Assembly (NCBI GenBank): GCA_946479255.1 | Contig: CAMLFK010000226.1 | Location: 1-8,287 of the forward strand | DNA: 8,287 bases | Reading direction: 5' to 3' | DNA from: an uncultured Oxalobacteraceae bacterium | GTDB taxonomy: Bacteria > Pseudomonadota > Gammaproteobacteria > Burkholderiales > Burkholderiaceae | In this document: piece by piece, positions 1 to 6,560 of the stretch | Numbering within the stretch: position 1 is the first letter of the stretch | Layout of the letters: every line of letters starts with the position of its first letter | The notes under the pieces: generated by a model | Seen by the model: only the letters and a program-made list of their open reading frames with translations | The model's database searches: none | Told to the model about the DNA's origin: nothing | Translations under genes and position numbers: made by a program

Positions 1-638
1 AGCCACAGCAGGCGGTTGCGGTTCGGCTGGGTGATCTTGTTGTAGGTGAAGCTCTTGACCGAGTCGATCTTGTAGAACTCCGGGAAGTCGTGGATTACGC
101 GGTTGGCCAGGGTGGCCAGGTCGGCCGCGGTGGAGAAATTGTCCGGGCTTGGCATGCCGTGCGGGTTGGCGAAGCGGGTGTTCTTGAGGCCCAGGCGCTG
201 GGCTTCGCGGTTCATCAGGAACACGAAAGCGGATTCGTCGCCGGCAACCGCTTCGGCCAGGGCCACGGCGGCGTCGTTACCGGACTGCACCATCAGGCCG
301 TGCAGCAGGTCGCTCACCGACACCGGCACGGCCGGATCGATGAACATCTTGGAACTGCTGGCGTCGACCTTCCAGGCTTTGACCGAGACATTGATCATCT
401 GGTTCATCGCCAGCTTTTTGTCGCGGATGGCGCCGAAGGTCAGGTAGGCCGTCATGATCTTGGTGAGCGAGGCCGGCTCGATGCGCACGTTCGGCTCTTG
501 CGCGGCAATCACCTGGCCGCTGGTGGCGTCCAGCAGCAGCCAGGACCTGGCCGCGAGGGTCGGTGGAGGAACAGTTTGCGCCACGGCGGCGGAAACTAAC
601 ATGACACTGGCGACCAGGGCCGCAAAGAATTTTTTCAT
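1..638 (-). CDS. dacA: D-alanyl-D-alanine carboxypeptidase, PBP5/6 type (N-terminal 212 residues, runs off left edge)
   Basis: Periplasmic penicillin-binding protein that removes the terminal D-Ala from peptidoglycan pentapeptides and so limits cross-linking. Translated from the ATG at 638, it opens with a signal peptide: MKK, a hydrophobic stretch (residues 4-19) and a likely signal-peptidase I site after AVA (18-20). The serine-acylase motif SLTK is at 57-60 (catalytic Ser57, Lys60) and the second motif SGN is at 119-121, both at the spacing normal for the S11 family. The third motif (KTG) and the C-terminal membrane anchor lie beyond the window, so only a little over half of the usual ~380 residues is present. 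No frameshift is seen. The start is set by the signal peptide, although the Shine-Dalgarno is weak. The gene follows the hydrolase by 63 bp and may have its own promoter. The dacA/dacC/dacD paralogues cannot be separated from sequence alone, so the symbol is a family label. Confidence 0.95.
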   Translation of the reverse strand, partial: MKKFFAALVASVMLVSAAVAQTVPPPTLAARSWLLLDATSGQVIAAQEPNVRIEPASLTKIMTAYLTFGAIRDKKLAMNQMINVSVKAWKVDASSSKMFIDPAVPVSVSDLLHGLMVQSGNDAAVALAEAVAGDESAFVFLMNREAQRLGLKNTRFANPHGMPSPDNFSTAADLATLANRVIHDFPEFYKIDSVKSFTYNKITQPNRNRLLW

Positions 639-700
639 GGGATCTTGGGGAGTTCGATTAGAAGCGGCTTCACATTGAGATGTGGAAAGCGAAGGCGGCA

Positions 701-706
701 ATTATA
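701..706 (-). promoter_or_regulatory. Candidate -10 element for the carboxypeptidase gene
   Basis: The minus strand reads TATAAT exactly here, overlapping the stop codon (702-704) of the upstream hydrolase. It would give a leader of roughly 55 nt before the ATG at 638. No convincing -35 is present at 16-18 bp (the best hexamers are GC-rich), and there is no extended -10 TG. It may be a weak or activator-dependent promoter, or chance in an AT-rich gap. The leader also holds a small hairpin, CACAT-TGAG-ATGTG (671-684), without a following T-run. Confidence 0.35.
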
Positions 707-1361
707 ACGAGCGATCGGTGTCACCGTCGCGCCGCCACAGTTGAATCACCAGGTTTTTTATATGGCCCAGGCGGCGATGGAAAAAGTGGTCGGCGCCCGG
801 AATCACGATGACCGGCAACTCTTGCGGGCGCGCCCAGTCCAATACTTGTTGGAGGGTAATCGTGTCGTCCATCTCGCCGTGGATCACGATGCTGTCCGCC
901 GGCACGTTCGGCATCGGCCATTTGCCGGCCGCGGTGCCGATCAGCACCAGGCGCTCTGCGGCGCGGCCCTCGGCCATCAGGCGCTGCTGCAATTGGGCCT
1001 GCACAAAGGTGCCGAAGGAAAAGCCGGCCAGGGTAATCGGCAGGCCCGGATACTCGGCTTGCATGTGTTCCAGCATTAGCAGCATGTCGTCGGTCTCGCC
1101 CTTGCCATCGTCGTGCACGCCTTCGGAGGCGCCCACGCCGCGGAAATTAAAGCGCGCCGCCACATAGCCGAGTGCAACGAAGGTGCGCGCCAGGGTCTGG
1201 GCCACCTTGTTGTCCATGGTGCCGCCATACAGCGGGTGCGGGTGGGCCACCAGGGCGATGCCGCGCGGCGCCTCGCTTGGCAGGTCGAGCAGGCATTCCA
1301 TCTTGCCGGCGTGGCCGGTCAGGGTGAATTTTTCCGAGTGTTTATTTAGTACAGTATTCAT
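702..1361 (-). CDS. Small alpha/beta hydrolase (COG2945-like)
   Basis: A cytosolic single-domain alpha/beta hydrolase of 219 residues with no signal peptide. Its substrate is unknown. Visible marks are HPHPLYGGTMDNKV near residues 40-53 (the oxyanion-hole strand typical of this dienelactone-hydrolase-like group), NFRGVGASEG at 72-81, the nucleophile elbow GFSFG at 113-117 with Ser115, a probable acid Asp165 in HGEMDDT, and His192 in GADHFFH. All three triad positions are intact. The chosen ATG at 1361 is 26 bp after the ferredoxin stop. The open frame continues upstream into the ferredoxin gene, but that extension is only an out-of-frame reading of it. No Shine-Dalgarno is visible, so translation may depend on coupling to the upstream gene. 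Proteins of this group are usually annotated only as hydrolases or esterases, and nothing here narrows that. Confidence 0.9.
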   Translation of the reverse strand: MNTVLNKHSEKFTLTGHAGKMECLLDLPSEAPRGIALVAHPHPLYGGTMDNKVAQTLARTFVALGYVAARFNFRGVGASEGVHDDGKGETDDMLLMLEHMQAEYPGLPITLAGFSFGTFVQAQLQQRLMAEGRAAERLVLIGTAAGKWPMPNVPADSIVIHGEMDDTITLQQVLDWARPQELPVIVIPGADHFFHRRLGHIKNLVIQLWRRDGDTDRSL

Positions 1362-1387
1362 GAAGTCGCGAATCAAATTTTCAGGCG

Positions 1388-1714
1388 TCAGAGTTTCAGG
1401 CGGTCGACGACCTTGCCGCCGACCAGGTGGGTATCGATGATGTCGTCGATATCGCTGGTGTCCACATAGGTGTACCAGGTGCCTTGCGGATAGACGACCA
1501 GCACCGGCCCGTCGTCGCAGCGGTCCAGGCAGCCGGCCTGGTTGATGCGGATTTTGCCGTGGCCGTTCAGGCCCAGTTCCTTGATGCGCCGCTTGGCGTG
1601 CTTTTGCGCTTCCTGGGCACCGCGCTCGCCGCAGCATGGGCGCCCGTCTTCGCGCTGATTCATGCAGAAGAACACGTGCTGCTGGAAATATGGCTGGTCG
1701 GATTGGTCGCTCAT
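1388..1714 (-). CDS. Thioredoxin-like (2Fe-2S) ferredoxin domain protein
   Basis: A 108-residue soluble protein of the thioredoxin-fold [2Fe-2S] ferredoxin group (Shethna-type, COG3411-like), probably a small electron carrier; its partner is unknown. Candidate cluster ligands are Cys17 in HVFFC, Cys27 or Cys28 in RPCCG, and Cys62 and Cys66 in AGCLDRC. This is the expected pattern of one Cys, a ten-residue gap, then a CX3C pair. The following GPVLVVYPQGTWY (69-81) is the conserved core strand after the last ligand. The ATG at 1714 is preferred because it begins just before the conserved strand. An in-frame ATG at 1756 would add 14 unconserved-looking residues and lies in the loop of a predicted terminator hairpin. 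The gene is 26 bp upstream of the hydrolase, suggesting co-transcription. Shine-Dalgarno is weak (GAG). Confidence 0.9.
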   Translation of the reverse strand: MSDQSDQPYFQQHVFFCMNQREDGRPCCGERGAQEAQKHAKRRIKELGLNGHGKIRINQAGCLDRCDDGPVLVVYPQGTWYTYVDTSDIDDIIDTHLVGGKVVDRLKL

Positions 1715-1728
1715 GGCAGTCTCGGTAA

Positions 1729-1766
1729 GATCAAAACAAGAAAGATAGGGCGCCATGATACGCCCT
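1729..1766 (-). terminator. Candidate Rho-independent terminator after the VanZ gene
   Basis: Read on the minus strand, a perfect 6-bp stem AGGGCG/CGCCCT (1766-1761 and 1752-1747) with an 8-nt loop is followed by the T-rich run ATCTTTCTTGTTTTG. It starts 18 bp after the VanZ stop codon. The T-tract is interrupted and the stem is short, so termination may be partial. It would separate the lipid-transport cassette from the ferredoxin gene. Confidence 0.5.
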
Positions 1767-1783
1767 CTTGGCCGAATAGAGCC

Positions 1784-2920
1784 TTAGCGGGTGTTAAGTT
1801 TGTGTGACGGCAATACCAGGAACCAGATCGCGAAGAAGGGCCACAGCAGCGACAGGAACTGCGCCGCGCCATTGAAGTTGAGGAACTTGCCCTGCACCCA
1901 GCCTTGCAGGGTGGCGGTGAAGTAAGGGTTGACCGGAATGCTGTTGACCACCAGCAGGCTGAGCACGAGGGTAACCACGGCCAGCCGCCGTTGCGCCACT
2001 ACCGGCGCGAAAGCCAGGCCGGACAGCATGATCAGGCCGATCAGGAAACCACCCTGGGCGCCGGGCGTCACCCAGACGAAGGCATTGTCCGGCGTAAAGA
2101 GCAAGGAGCTGCTGAGCGCCTTGACCAGCAGCGCCCCGCCCAGCATCGACAGGATCAGCAACAAGCGCGGCGCGCCCTGGCGCACCAGGCACAGCATGGT
2201 GAGCACGGCGCCGGTCATGCCGCAGGCGGTGATGATGGTTTCCGACAGCCAGTATTGCTCGACCGTCATGGCGGCACCGGGCCGCATCAGGCTCAGCAGA
2301 TCGATCTCGCGCTCGGCCAGCCGGGTCAGCCAGTCGGAGAAAATGGGCAGCAATTGTCCGTGGCCGAACATGAAGCCGATCGGATAGATCTGTGCCAGCG
2401 GCCACAAGGCCAGCAGCACCAGGCCCTGGCTTGCGTGCGGCGCGAACCATGAGCGGCGCACCTGGTACAGCTTGCTTTCGTTCAGGTAGGAGCGCGCGCC
2501 CACGGCGCCGATGCAGGCGCCCATCAGAGCGCCCATGGCATTGGTGATCAGGTCCAGGCTGGACGGCACCCGGCTGGGCAGGTAGGTTTGCCCGGCTTCC
2601 ATGGCGCCCGAGACCAGCGCGGCCAGGATGGCGCCGGCCAGCAAGGCCAGGATACCGCGCAGGCGCGGATACAGCGACAGCACGATCAGCACGCCCAGCG
2701 GAATGTAGCCGACCACGTTGACCATCACGTCGAAGCCGGTCCAGTAGCGCGGCATCTTGAGGGTCAGGAAGCTGAGCGGCGCCAGGCCGCTGTCGCGCCA
2801 GCCGGTGAAGGGATACCAGCTGGCGTAGACCACCAGGAACAGATACGCCAGCAAGGCGGCGCGCGCCACCGGCGAACCGCGCGAGCGGGGCGGAGTGGTG
2901 ACGAGCTGGTTGGCGGTCAT
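1784..2920 (-). CDS. VanZ-family polytopic membrane protein
   Basis: A 378-residue inner-membrane protein. The N-terminal ~150 residues carry the VanZ signature: a first membrane helix at about 20-36 ending in SWYPF, NVVGYIPLG at 68-76, an EAGQTYLPSR segment at 108-117 and SLDLITNAMGALMG at 121-134. After a short basic linker (about 145-158) six more hydrophobic segments follow (about 167-185, 227-246, 252-272, 289-309, 314-332, 358-373), giving roughly ten helices. This is about twice the size of the small VanZ proteins. VanZ of Enterococcus gives low-level teicoplanin resistance by an unclear route, and family function is otherwise poorly known. The gene starts 9 bp after the lipoprotein stop, with GGAG just before the ATG, so it belongs to the transporter operon. 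That suggests an envelope or lipid-related accessory role, which is inference. The C-terminal half is not recognised. Confidence 0.9.
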   Translation of the reverse strand: MTANQLVTTPPRSRGSPVARAALLAYLFLVVYASWYPFTGWRDSGLAPLSFLTLKMPRYWTGFDVMVNVVGYIPLGVLIVLSLYPRLRGILALLAGAILAALVSGAMEAGQTYLPSRVPSSLDLITNAMGALMGACIGAVGARSYLNESKLYQVRRSWFAPHASQGLVLLALWPLAQIYPIGFMFGHGQLLPIFSDWLTRLAEREIDLLSLMRPGAAMTVEQYWLSETIITACGMTGAVLTMLCLVRQGAPRLLLILSMLGGALLVKALSSSLLFTPDNAFVWVTPGAQGGFLIGLIMLSGLAFAPVVAQRRLAVVTLVLSLLVVNSIPVNPYFTATLQGWVQGKFLNFNGAAQFLSLLWPFFAIWFLVLPSHKLNTR

Positions 2921-2929
2921 GGCTCCGGC

Positions 2930-3541
2930 TTACTGCTTGGCGGGCGGCAGGGTGGCCAGCCAGGCCAGCATGTCGGCGGCGATGCCATCGGTGGAAGCGG
3001 CCAGCGCGCGCGCGCCGCCGGCCGCATTGGCGCTGCCGGCGCTGCTCTGGCGCTGGAAGGATTTCTGGTCGATCAGCTTGTGCCCATGAAACAGCGAGGC
3101 GCGCAGGCTGACTTGCCCTTTGCTCTCGGACAAGCTGTCGAAGGCATGGTTGAAGTCGTCGACTTCGATGCGCAGGATGGCCACGCCGTTGGAGGCATCG
3201 GTTCCGGACAGCACTTTCAGGCCGGCCTGGGAAAACCGCACCTTCAGGCGCTGGGTCAGCAGTTGCAGCGGGGTGGCGCTCCAGCGGCTGTGGGCATAGG
3301 TGCGCGCTTCGAGCGCATCGGCGTAATTGAGGCGGTAATACATGCGTTCGCTGTCGAGCGCGGCGGTGCCGGTGACGTCGGTGACGACCAGGGCGGCAAT
3401 TGCCGGCTGCGCTGTGGTGGTGGCGACGGGCACGGCCGGGCCGAAGTCGAACACATTGTTGCTGACAGGTTTGTCGCTGGCGCAGCCGGACAGCAGCGCG
3501 GCGCAGCACAGGAGGGCGATCAGGCGTCGTTGTAGGGTCAT
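2930..3541 (-). CDS. ABC-type transport auxiliary lipoprotein (PqiC-like)
   Basis: A 203-residue lipoprotein. The N-terminus has two arginines, a hydrophobic stretch and the lipobox LSGC, with Cys20 as the lipidated residue. The next residues, Ala21-Ser22, lack the Asp+2 inner-membrane retention signal, so outer-membrane delivery is likely. The segment MYYRLNYADALEARTYAHSR (67-86) followed by W-SATPLQLL is characteristic of the ABC_trans_aux (PF03886) group, which includes PqiC. PqiC-type proteins work with MCE proteins at the outer membrane. The C-terminal part alternates short strands and a Ser/Ala-rich linker (about 163-182) ending in a helix around ADMLAWLATL. It starts 14 bp after the MlaD-type gene and 9 bp before the VanZ gene. 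An AAGGA overlapping the upstream stop codon could serve as ribosome binding site. Confidence 0.92.
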   Translation of the reverse strand: MTLQRRLIALLCCAALLSGCASDKPVSNNVFDFGPAVPVATTTAQPAIAALVVTDVTGTAALDSERMYYRLNYADALEARTYAHSRWSATPLQLLTQRLKVRFSQAGLKVLSGTDASNGVAILRIEVDDFNHAFDSLSESKGQVSLRASLFHGHKLIDQKSFQRQSSAGSANAAGGARALAASTDGIAADMLAWLATLPPAKQ

Positions 3542-3555
3542 GGTGGTGTCAATCC

Positions 3556-4515
3556 TTACTTGGTCGGTGCAACGAAGCCGGGTTCGCCCGGTCCCGGCCT
3601 GCCATTCGGCGAGCCGAACAGCAAGCTTTGCGGGCGGTCGCTGAAGGTGTTGGCGGTGCGCTTGACGGCGCGCAGCGAGGTGCGCGCTTCGTCGGCCATG
3701 GCCACCATGTGCGGCAGGGTCTGCAGTTCCAGGTCGCTGGTGACGCCTTCGAGCGAGCCGCCGACCCGGTCCACCGTCGAATTGATGCGGGCAATCGGGC
3801 CGTCCGGCGCCTGCAGGGCGCTGGCCAGCTGGTCGTAATTGCGGATCGCCTTGTTGGCGCTGCTCGAAAGTTCCTGGAACGACGCCATGCTCTGGTCGGC
3901 CTGGATCACCAGATCCGGCAGGCGTGCCAGGGTGGAGTCCAGCTTGGGCGGAATGGCCGCATAGGCATCGGCGGCGCGGCTGACATCCGCAAAGGCGCCC
4001 AGGATCACTTTCTGGTTGGCAGGGCTGAGCAGCTCGCCGAGCTGGGTGGTGATGTGCTCGGCCTTGTCGAGAATCACCAGGCCGCGCTTTTCCAGCTGGT
4101 CCAGGAGGCCTGGGCGCAGCGGGATGCGTGCGATATGTTGCGGCGAACTGGCCAGCAGCGGCGAGCCGGTCTTGTCGTCGTCCAGCTGAATGAAGGCAAT
4201 CCCGGTCACGCCCTGGTAACCCAAGGTGGCGAAGGTGGTGCGGGTGACGGGCGCTTCAGGGTCCACCGCCAGGCGGATCAGGATCTGTCCAGGAATCTTG
4301 GGATCGAAGGCAATCTCGTCGACCTTGCCCACTTCCAGGCCGCGGTAGCGTACCGTCGCTTGTGGGTTCAGGCCGGGAATCGATTGGGTGGTGGCGATCT
4401 GGTAGGGCACACGCTCGACCCGGTCGCGGTTGAACCAGATGCCGGCCAGCACGGCCGCAATCAGCAATGCAATCGTGAAAAAGCCCGTCATGAGGGCGTG
4501 TGATCGGTTTTCCAT
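3556..4515 (-). CDS. MlaD-family MCE-domain protein, single MCE with long helical tail
   Basis: Periplasmic substrate-binding component of an MCE lipid transporter, anchored in the inner membrane (319 residues). The order is a short cytoplasmic start, one transmembrane helix at about 11-28, one MCE domain at about 37-115 (VRYRGLEVGKVDEIAF at 55-70 and LGYQGVTGIAFIQLDD at 98-113 are its hallmark segments), then about 150 residues predicted to be mostly helical (roughly 135-290), and a Gly/Pro-rich C-terminus. E. coli MlaD is about 180 residues, so this tail is much longer and resembles Mce-type proteins in which helices may form a conduit with partners. The ATG at 4515 has GGAG 8 nt upstream and lies 2 bp after the ATPase stop. 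The frame is open further upstream, but that stretch is a shadow of the ATPase gene. It forms a complex, by family knowledge, with the permease and ATPase encoded just upstream. Confidence 0.95.
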   Translation of the reverse strand: MENRSHALMTGFFTIALLIAAVLAGIWFNRDRVERVPYQIATTQSIPGLNPQATVRYRGLEVGKVDEIAFDPKIPGQILIRLAVDPEAPVTRTTFATLGYQGVTGIAFIQLDDDKTGSPLLASSPQHIARIPLRPGLLDQLEKRGLVILDKAEHITTQLGELLSPANQKVILGAFADVSRAADAYAAIPPKLDSTLARLPDLVIQADQSMASFQELSSSANKAIRNYDQLASALQAPDGPIARINSTVDRVGGSLEGVTSDLELQTLPHMVAMADEARTSLRAVKRTANTFSDRPQSLLFGSPNGRPGPGEPGFVAPTK

Positions 4516-4517
4516 AT

Positions 4518-5375
4518 TCAGTTCTCCGGTGCGTTGCGCGGCATATGCTGTATATCCAGCACTTCGAGTGCGCGTTGGCCTCGTTCGCCAAGGAAAAATT
4601 GTTTGATGAATGGATGGTCCACCTTGAGCACGTCGCGGGTCGGCCCGAGCGCGATCACGTGCTTTTCGGCCAGGACCGCGATGCGGGTCGACAAGGCGAA
4701 CAAGGTATCCAGGTCGTGCGTGACCATCACGACAGTCAGGCCCAGTTCGCGGTGCAGCGACTGGATCAGCGCCACGAAGGCGTCCGACAAGTCGGGGTCG
4801 AGGCCGGCGGTCGGCTCGTCCAGGAACAGCAGCTGCGGTTCCAGCGCCAGGGCGCGGGCCAGCGAGGCGCGCTTGATCATACCGCCGGACAGATCGGACG
4901 GCATTTTGTTCGCGTGTTCCACGCCCAGTCCGACCATATTCATTTTCAGCAGCACGGCGTCGCGGATCACGTCTTCCGGCAATGCCCGCAGTTCGCGCAT
5001 CGGCTGGGCGATATTGTCGAACACGGTCAGGGCCGAGTACAAGGCGCCTTGCTGGAACAGCATGCCCCAGTGATTGCGCATGCGCTGCAGTTGTTCGGCA
5101 TCTGCCTCGCTGATGTCCTCGCCGAATACCCGCACGCAGCCTTTGGCCGGATGTTCCAGGCCCAGCATCTGGCGCAGCAGCACGGTCTTGCCGGTGCCGG
5201 AGCCGCCCACGATGGACAGGATTTCGCCAGCGTAAATTTCCAGATTCAGGTCCTGGTGCACCACCGTGCGGCCGAACTTGGTCCACAAGTTAGTGATCTG
5301 CACCACCGGCGGTCCGACGTCTTCGCTGGGCTTCATGTTCAGGCGCGGTGCGCGCGGGGTCGTGTTCTGGTCCAT
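4518..5375 (-). CDS. MlaF-type ABC transporter ATP-binding protein
   Basis: Cytoplasmic ATPase that powers the MCE lipid transporter (285 residues). The motifs are complete: Walker A GGSGTGKT at 57-64, Q-loop Gln108 in LFQQGALYSALTVFDN (a characteristic MlaF-type stretch), signature LSGGM at 162-166, Walker B LLFLDE at 182-187 with catalytic Glu187, D-loop at 191-195 (GLDPD), and switch His220 in VTHD. Nothing suggests inactivation. The N-terminal ~20 residues are a polar extension before the first strand, so an alternative start at Met14 cannot be excluded. However, the ATG at 5375 shares one base with the permease stop (TGATG), has GGAG 10 nt upstream, and implies translational coupling. 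The C-terminal tail after about 255 (FIKQFFLGERGQRALEVL) is typical for the group and in MlaF-like ATPases contacts the partner subunit. Confidence 0.96.
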   Translation of the reverse strand: MDQNTTPRAPRLNMKPSEDVGPPVVQITNLWTKFGRTVVHQDLNLEIYAGEILSIVGGSGTGKTVLLRQMLGLEHPAKGCVRVFGEDISEADAEQLQRMRNHWGMLFQQGALYSALTVFDNIAQPMRELRALPEDVIRDAVLLKMNMVGLGVEHANKMPSDLSGGMIKRASLARALALEPQLLFLDEPTAGLDPDLSDAFVALIQSLHRELGLTVVMVTHDLDTLFALSTRIAVLAEKHVIALGPTRDVLKVDHPFIKQFFLGERGQRALEVLDIQHMPRNAPEN

Positions 5376-6508
5376 CAGAAACCCACTCCACTGAAAATGA
5401 TGGCGTAGACCGCATCGGCCAGGATGACGACCGTGATCGCGGTCACGACCGAGGTGGTGGTGCCACGCCCGAGGCTTTCGGTATTGGGCTTGATGCGCAG
5501 GCCGAAGTGGCAGGAGACCAGCGCGATCAGCACGCCGAAGGTGGTGCCTTTCAGCAGGCCGATCAGGTAATTGGCCAGCGGCACCGCGTCCGGCAGCTTT
5601 TGCAGGAAGTAGCGGGTCGACAGGTTCAGTTCCGTCTTAGCCGAAAGCATGCCGCCGATCAGGGCCATGGCGTCGGTCCAAACCACGAGGAGCGGCATGG
5701 AGATGGCTAGTGCAATGACCTTCGGCATGATGAGCCGGTAGCCATGCGAGATGCCCATGACCAGCATGGCATCGAGTTCTTCGGTCACCCGCATCACGCC
5801 GAGCTGGGCGGTGATCGAGGAACCGGAGCGGCCCGCCACCAGGATCGCGGCCAGCAGCGGCCCGAGTTCGCGGATCACGCTCATGCCGAGGATGTTGACG
5901 ATGTACATGTCGCCGCCAAACATGCTCAGCTGCTGGGCCGAGAGGTAAGACAGCACCACCCCGATCAGGAATCCCACCAGCGCCGTGATGCCTAGCGCCT
6001 GGAAGCCGGAATGGAAGATATTGGCGGAAATCTCGCGCCACGGGCCTGAGCTGGGATGGCGGATAAAGCGGCCGATGTCCTGCACCACTTGGCCGATCAG
6101 CCGTATAAAGCCATGCAGGTGCTCGAAGAAAGTCATCAGGCCGAAGCCGAGCGACATGACCCAGTTGAAGCGGTTGCGACGGGTGCGCGGCAATTCCAGC
6201 TTGCTGGCTTGCTCGATCCGCTCGAACAGTTCTTCCTGGCGCGGCGCCAGCTTGAGCAGGGGCGGGCGCTTCTTGCCCCAGGCGTTCCAGAACATCTGGG
6301 CGCCGATGTGGTCCAGGCTGCCTATCTGCGACAGGTCCCACTCAAGGGACGGCTTATCCGTCAGTGATTTGAGTGTCGCCGTAATGGTCTTGATGGCGCC
6401 GCAGCGCGCCAGCGCATGAACCTGCCAGATGCCGGTCGCGACGACCGACTGCCCACCGCCATTGTCGGCGTTGTGAACGGTTAATGTTGGCGCATTTTCA
6501 ATCGGCAT
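5375..6508 (-). CDS. MlaE-family permease with fused N-terminal STAS domain
   Basis: Inner-membrane permease of the MCE lipid transporter, 377 residues against about 260 for E. coli MlaE. The extra N-terminal ~105 residues look like a STAS domain, the fold of the separate E. coli MlaB subunit: a strand WDLSQIGSLDHIGAQMF at 57-73 and a final helix with EELFERIEQA near 92-101. The MlaE core follows: an amphipathic entry helix around 127-150 (EHLHGFIRLIGQ), then five to six membrane segments. The conserved loop RELGPLLAAILVAGRSGSSI (213-232), followed by GVMRVTEELDAM (237-248), is the family hallmark that contacts the ATPase. At the STAS position where MlaB has its functional Thr (D-T), this protein has Asp66-His67. 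No Shine-Dalgarno precedes the ATG at 6508, and a TACACT hexamer 6 nt upstream hints at a very short or absent leader. Confidence 0.94.
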   Translation of the reverse strand: MPIENAPTLTVHNADNGGGQSVVATGIWQVHALARCGAIKTITATLKSLTDKPSLEWDLSQIGSLDHIGAQMFWNAWGKKRPPLLKLAPRQEELFERIEQASKLELPRTRRNRFNWVMSLGFGLMTFFEHLHGFIRLIGQVVQDIGRFIRHPSSGPWREISANIFHSGFQALGITALVGFLIGVVLSYLSAQQLSMFGGDMYIVNILGMSVIRELGPLLAAILVAGRSGSSITAQLGVMRVTEELDAMLVMGISHGYRLIMPKVIALAISMPLLVVWTDAMALIGGMLSAKTELNLSTRYFLQKLPDAVPLANYLIGLLKGTTFGVLIALVSCHFGLRIKPNTESLGRGTTTSVVTAITVVILADAVYAIIFSGVGF

Positions 6509-6560
6509 TGCGCCAGTGTAAAAGAGAATCGATAAGCCTGCTACCTAAGTTCGTGCGGGG

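Noticed and set aside
671..684. CACAT-TGAG-ATGTG hairpin between hydrolase and carboxypeptidase as a terminator
   Set aside because: It has only a 5-bp AT-containing stem and no T-run on either side, so it is at most a minor leader structure.
1362..1637. N-terminal extension of the hydrolase frame into the ferredoxin gene
   Set aside because: It is an Arg/Pro/Gly-rich shadow of the ferredoxin coding sequence. The conserved hydrolase fold begins after Met at 1361.
2588..3535. Long plus-strand open frame opposite the lipoprotein and VanZ genes
   Set aside because: It is rich in Gly, Gln, His and Arg with no domain or membrane logic, as expected for the antisense of high-GC genes, while the minus strand has clear family motifs.
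4516..5286. N-terminal extension of the MlaD frame through the ATPase gene (576 residues in all)
   Set aside because: The extension is Arg/Pro/Gly-rich out-of-frame translation of the ATPase. The real start at 4515 has a Shine-Dalgarno and begins just before the membrane helix.
3628..5408. Two plus-strand open frames of about 300 residues opposite the MlaD and ATPase genes
   Set aside because: They overlap genes with complete Walker and MCE motifs and have no recognisable features or ribosome binding sites.
6509..6560. Terminator between the radical SAM gene and the permease
   Set aside because: The only pairing seen (AGCC with GGCT) has a loop of about 20 nt and no proper T-run.
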